This document shows, in pieces, positions 60,641 to 64,000 of a stretch of DNA of 64,000 bases. The translations under genes were made by a program, and so were the position numbers. Source of the DNA: Paenibacillus turpanensis (GTDB lineage Bacteria > Bacillota > Bacilli > Paenibacillales > YIM-B00363). The stretch is from contig NZ_WTLI01000008.1 of the NCBI RefSeq assembly GCF_011421635.1, positions 62,001-126,000 of the forward strand. The letters run 5' to 3'. The notes below the pieces were generated by a model. It did no database searches and was not told where the DNA came from. It was given only the letters and a program-made list of their open reading frames with translations. How positions within the stretch are numbered: position 1 is the stretch's first letter; each line of letters opens with the position of its first letter.

Positions 60641-62362
60641 ATGACGACGGAATGGACTTGGAGAACCGGCGCCTTGTGCGGCGTCGATGCTTTACCACTG
60701 GAGCGCATAGAGGACGCGGAAGCGCGCTATGCGCTTCTTTTGCTGAGCGGGGGCGGCGCCGTGCCGGAGGCGGTACAGGCGCTGCTGCCCGCAGAGCTTG
60801 CCGCTGCGCTGCAGGAGGATGCAGCGGCGGCGGGGCGGTTCCGCGGCGAGCTTGGCGAGACGCGGGGGTATTCGGTGTATGGCGGAGGCGCGCTCCGCTA
60901 TGTGGTGGTTGCGGGGGTGCGCAAGGCCGGCGTTAGGGCGGCCGATGCGCTTCGCTTGGCGGCAGCCGCGGCCGTTCGGGCGGCGGTGCGCGAGGGGCTT
61001 CGCGAGGTCCGCGTAGCGTGGACCGCGGATGCGGTTGGCGCAGCCGCAGGCGGCGCGGACGCGCGCAGCGCGAGCATTGGCGCGGGAGCGGAGCGCGTGG
61101 GCGGCGCGAGTGCGCGGGCAGGCGCGGCGGTACGCGGCGCCTTTGGCCCCGGCGGGGCCAGCCCGGCTGCAGGCGCAGGCGGCGTCCCGCTGTCTGCGGC
61201 GGAGGCCGCTTACGCTGCAGCCGAAGGCGCCCTGCTGGGCGCGTACGCGCCGGCCGCCTACAAGAAGGATAGCGCCCCCCGCAGCTTTGCGCTGCGGGAG
61301 CTGCGCATCCTTCTTGGCGGCGCGGACCGCGATGACGCCGTCGCCGCAGACGCGGCCGTACAGCGTGCGCTTGTCGCCGCCGATGCCACAAACTACGCCC
61401 GCGATCTAACGAATCTGCCGGGCAATTTCTTGACGCCGGCTCTGCTCAGCGTCGAGGCTCAGCGGATCGCCGAGCAATATTCCGCAGCAGGCCTGCACTG
61501 CGAGGTGCTGGAGCGGCCCCAGCTGGAGAAGCTCGGCATGGGCGGTCTGCTCGAGGTGGGCAAAGGCAGCGTTAACGATCCGGTGATGATCGTAATGAAA
61601 TATCAAGGACTGGCCGAGTGGAAGGAGCCGCTCGGACTGGTCGGTAAGGGCATTACCTTTGACACCGGCGGCATTTCCTTGAAAAAGGGCCCCGGAATGG
61701 AAGAAATGGTCAGCGACATGGGCGGAGCAGCGGTGCTGCTTGGTGTAATGGCTGCTGCGGCCGAACGGCGCCTGCCGGTCAACCTGATCTGCGTCATCCC
61801 GGCAGCGGAGAACATGCCTTCCGGCGAAGCATACAAGCCCGGCGATGTGATCACGACCTACAGCGGTCGTACCGTCGAGGTGCTAAACACCGACGCCGAA
61901 GGACGCATCGTGCTCGCCGATGGTATGACCTATGCCAAGGAGCTTGGCGCGGTGCAGCTTATCGACGTAGCGACGCTAACGGGCGCCGTGCTGATCGCAC
62001 TGTCCGATGTGGCGACCGCCGCCGTCGGCAACGATCAAAGGCTCATATCGGGGCTGCTCGAATCAGCCGAGGAAGCCGGCGAACGCCTATGGCAGCTGCC
62101 TTCCTACCCGGAATACTGGGAGAAGCTGAACAGCCGCATCGCCGATGTGAAAAACGCAACCAGCCCGGACAAATGGGCCGGGGCAATTATGGGCGGGCTG
62201 TTCATCGGAACCTTCGCGGACGACACGCCCTGGGTGCACCTAGATACCGGCGGCACGGCCTGGCTCTGGAGCGAACGCGGTGTCGATCCTGTCGGCGGCA
62301 CAGGCTCCATGGTTCGAACATTAATTCGCTATGTAGAGAAACCGGACCACATCGCCCGGTAG
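60641..62362 (+). CDS. Leucyl aminopeptidase (M17) with an alanine-rich insert
   Basis: 573 residues, about 70 more than usual. The C-terminal catalytic domain is classic: VGKGITFDTGGISLKKGPGM, SDMGGAAVLLGVMAA and the active-site NTDAEGRIVLADGMTYA. It cleaves N-terminal residues using two metal ions. Between residues about 128 and 185 lies an Ala/Gly/Arg-rich, low-complexity insert whose DNA is up to 87% GC (61081-61140), unlike the rest of the window. The ATG at 60641 is chosen over in-frame starts inside the preceding gene; its ribosome site GGTGATGAT is modest. Confidence 0.9.
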   Translation: MTTEWTWRTGALCGVDALPLERIEDAEARYALLLLSGGGAVPEAVQALLPAELAAALQEDAAAAGRFRGELGETRGYSVYGGGALRYVVVAGVRKAGVRAADALRLAAAAAVRAAVREGLREVRVAWTADAVGAAAGGADARSASIGAGAERVGGASARAGAAVRGAFGPGGASPAAGAGGVPLSAAEAAYAAAEGALLGAYAPAAYKKDSAPRSFALRELRILLGGADRDDAVAADAAVQRALVAADATNYARDLTNLPGNFLTPALLSVEAQRIAEQYSAAGLHCEVLERPQLEKLGMGGLLEVGKGSVNDPVMIVMKYQGLAEWKEPLGLVGKGITFDTGGISLKKGPGMEEMVSDMGGAAVLLGVMAAAAERRLPVNLICVIPAAENMPSGEAYKPGDVITTYSGRTVEVLNTDAEGRIVLADGMTYAKELGAVQLIDVATLTGAVLIALSDVATAAVGNDQRLISGLLESAEEAGERLWQLPSYPEYWEKLNSRIADVKNATSPDKWAGAIMGGLFIGTFADDTPWVHLDTGGTAWLWSERGVDPVGGTGSMVRTLIRYVEKPDHIAR

Positions 62363-62382
62363 AAAACTATAGTTGATCTATT

Positions 62383-62415
62383 AGAGGAGCTGCAGCAAAT
62401 GCACTCCTCTTTTTT
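62383..62415 (+). terminator. Terminator after the aminopeptidase gene
   Basis: AGAGGAG and CTCCTCT pair, with an inner TGCA/TGCA, followed by six T. Confidence 0.85.
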
Positions 62416-62476
62416 ATGTTTACTTAGTTGGTGGAGGTTGGAAAACGACTTCTTTATATCATTTTTCGACGAATAT

Positions 62477-62485
62477 TGCTATAAT
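62477..62485 (+). promoter_or_regulatory. Extended -10 promoter of the second diguanylate cyclase
   Basis: TG-C-TATAAT is a perfect extended -10. No good -35 is visible upstream. The gene starts 69 bp downstream. Confidence 0.45.
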
Positions 62486-62553
62486 TCGAACTGTGTTATG
62501 TCGAAAATTGTAGAATTGAGAACGTGAACAATATAACTATTGGAGTAAATGAT

Positions 62554-64000
62554 ATGAAGAATTTCAACAAAGGCTTCACCTTAAAGTTTTTATTCACAAC
62601 CACGATGTTTGTTTCATTTATTCTAACCTTATTCATTTGTGCCATTATTGGGTATCGAAGTGAAATGGCTTCACTCATTAAAAACTCGCTTGATCATAAT
62701 CAGATCCATGCCAACAAGCTGGCGGCAACCGCAGACGTCTTGTTAATTTCAGCGAAGCGTTCGTTAGCGATCGTCTCCAAGAGTGTTGGTGAAGGAGACT
62801 CCGCCAATGATTTGCAAAGCAAGCTGGACTTAGCCATGGCAGGGAACAATGTATACAACTCCGTGTTTATAACGGATAACGAAGGGGTCATTACCCAAAG
62901 CTCACCGAATAGTCTTGGTGTGGTTGGACGGAAGCTGACGAGCGAGGGAGCCCTACAATCGATCGAAAGCAAAAAACCGCTCATCTCTGATCCCTATATA
63001 GGAACAACCGGACGGCTGCTTGTCCTCATTTCCCATCCTATTTTTGACGAAAAGGGGACGTATAAAGGCTTTGTCGGAGGCAATATTTACCTAAGGGGAA
63101 AGAACATCTTTGAAACGCTGTTAAGCAACCAAATGCCGATTGAACATGGCTCCTATCTTTATGTTGTTTCAAAATCGGGAGAATTGATCTTTCATCCCGA
63201 CGAGTCCAGATTAGGGCAAAATGTGCTTGAAAATGCTGCCGTTCAAGAGGTTGTTCATTCCAAAAAAGGAGCCATTCGAATCAAGAATACTGCGGGCGTG
63301 GACATGTTAGCCGGATATTCTCCTGTTGATTCAGCGGGATGGGGAATTGTCTTCCAAACGCCGACGCAGGAGCTGTTAACCTCAGCAATTAATCTTGTTT
63401 TTGATATGTTTCTGCTGTCCAGTCCTTTTATTTTGTTATGGATGGTATTGTGTTATTGGGTTATTGGGGTCATTTCAAAACCGTTATACGACCTTGCTCA
63501 GTTCGCGCGCAGGCTGTATGGGCAAGATCAGGAACGCGAGCCTCTGTTTCCAAGTAAGCACAAATTAAACTATGAAGCGAATGAACTGTATAGAACCTTT
63601 TCGAAAGCTGTAACTTCCATGCAAAGCCACATCAATGAGCTCTCTTTCGAAGCAACGAAGGATCCTTTGACGGGTTTGGAAAATAGAAGAACAATGGAGA
63701 TGCTGCTGCAAGAGTGGATCAAAAATCAGGTTCCATTTAGCTATATCATCATTGATATCGATCATTTTAAATCTGTCAATGATACGTTTGGGCACCAAAA
63801 AGGGGATGAGGTGTTAAAGTTTCTCGCGGACAAGCTGAAGGAGCTCACACGCGCTGAAGATATTTGCTGCCGTTTCGGCGGAGAGGAATTTGTGATCCTA
63901 TCCCCGCAAGCAAATTCTTCGGAGTCTTACCGCATGGCGGAGAGATTAAGGCTGGAAATGGAAAACACGGTGTGTCCAATCGGAAAATCGATTACGGTTT
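62554..64000 (+). CDS. Cache-domain diguanylate cyclase (3' end cut off)
   Basis: At least 482 residues, running off the window. A membrane helix (about 12-35), an extracytoplasmic double Cache sensor domain (SVFITDNEGVITQS, GRKLTSEGALQSIESKKPLI), a second helix near residue 285, a HAMP-like linker, and a GGDEF domain with the catalytic GGEEF at residue 442. The I-site RAED lies five residues before it. It should make c-di-GMP in response to an external ligand. GGAG lies 10 bases before the ATG. It is the second such enzyme in the window. Confidence 0.9.
   Translation, partial: MKNFNKGFTLKFLFTTTMFVSFILTLFICAIIGYRSEMASLIKNSLDHNQIHANKLAATADVLLISAKRSLAIVSKSVGEGDSANDLQSKLDLAMAGNNVYNSVFITDNEGVITQSSPNSLGVVGRKLTSEGALQSIESKKPLISDPYIGTTGRLLVLISHPIFDEKGTYKGFVGGNIYLRGKNIFETLLSNQMPIEHGSYLYVVSKSGELIFHPDESRLGQNVLENAAVQEVVHSKKGAIRIKNTAGVDMLAGYSPVDSAGWGIVFQTPTQELLTSAINLVFDMFLLSSPFILLWMVLCYWVIGVISKPLYDLAQFARRLYGQDQEREPLFPSKHKLNYEANELYRTFSKAVTSMQSHINELSFEATKDPLTGLENRRTMEMLLQEWIKNQVPFSYIIIDIDHFKSVNDTFGHQKGDEVLKFLADKLKELTRAEDICCRFGGEEFVILSPQANSSESYRMAERLRLEMENTVCPIGKSITV

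Noticed and set aside
60933-61391. Minus-strand Arg/Pro-rich frame opposite the aminopeptidase insert
   Set aside because: Long open frames on all strands are expected in such GC-rich DNA; there is no ribosome site or known motif.

Overview
The window looks like chromosomal DNA of a low-to-middle GC, endospore-forming Firmicute, most likely Paenibacillus or a close relative (inference). The signs are a T-box leader before ilvB, an L20-type leader and AUU start at infC, a sigI-rsgI pair, YjcZ-type sporulation miniproteins, Bacillus-type ytqA/ytqB, ykuU/ykuV and yvyE homologues, strong GGAGG-type ribosome sites, and many U-tailed hairpins. I saw no rRNA, tRNA, CRISPR array, phage or insertion sequence. 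The first and last genes run off the window.

Layout. 1-3.6 kb: purU, a membrane diguanylate cyclase, a MOSC protein and a small membrane protein. 3.7-9.0 kb: central carbon metabolism (transketolase, ppnP, pgi) around an unusual beta-hydroxyacid dehydrogenase fused to a PilZ domain. 9-18 kb: yvyE, TetR and HxlR regulators, a UgpB/E/A-type ABC transporter lacking its own ATPase, an orphan OmpR-type regulator, two tandem YjcZ miniproteins, a pseudouridine synthase and an FAD oxidoreductase. 18-24.6 kb: a GyrI-like protein under a perfect LexA box, a cobalamin-binding radical SAM protein, the two wobble-uridine tRNA modification genes mnmL and mnmM, and trmB. 24.8-30 kb: envelope genes (two PAP2 phosphatases, a UgtP-like glycolipid synthase, GT4 and GT2 glycosyltransferases). 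30-37 kb: infC-rpmI-rplT, then the T-box controlled ilvBNC-leuA operon.

37-47 kb separates leuA from leuB. It holds an MBL hydrolase-TetR operon with a double palindromic operator, a tctCBA tricarboxylate transporter with a divergent CitA/CitB-type two-component system, an ACT-domain malic enzyme with a cre-like site, and an aminotransferase. Transporter, sensor and malic enzyme together look like a di/tricarboxylate uptake and use module. 47.5-54.7 kb: leuB, ykuU-ykuV, gcvH, a CPA2 antiporter and a GH15 enzyme. 55-64 kb: a CxxC protein, sigI-rsgI, a PAS histidine kinase with a structured leader, a ferredoxin-tailed aldo/keto reductase, a leucyl aminopeptidase with an extremely GC-rich insert, and a second, truncated diguanylate cyclase.

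Most genes are ordinary housekeeping. The most unusual items are the dehydrogenase-PilZ fusion, the LexA-controlled GyrI-like gene, the double-operator MBL/TetR unit, the alanine-rich aminopeptidase insert, the structured leader of the PAS kinase, and several small genes (15306, 15455, 23497, 28454, 52379) that length cut-offs would miss. I found no clear candidate for an entirely new multigene system. Start codons were re-chosen from ribosome-binding sites throughout, so several proteins are shorter than their longest open frame.
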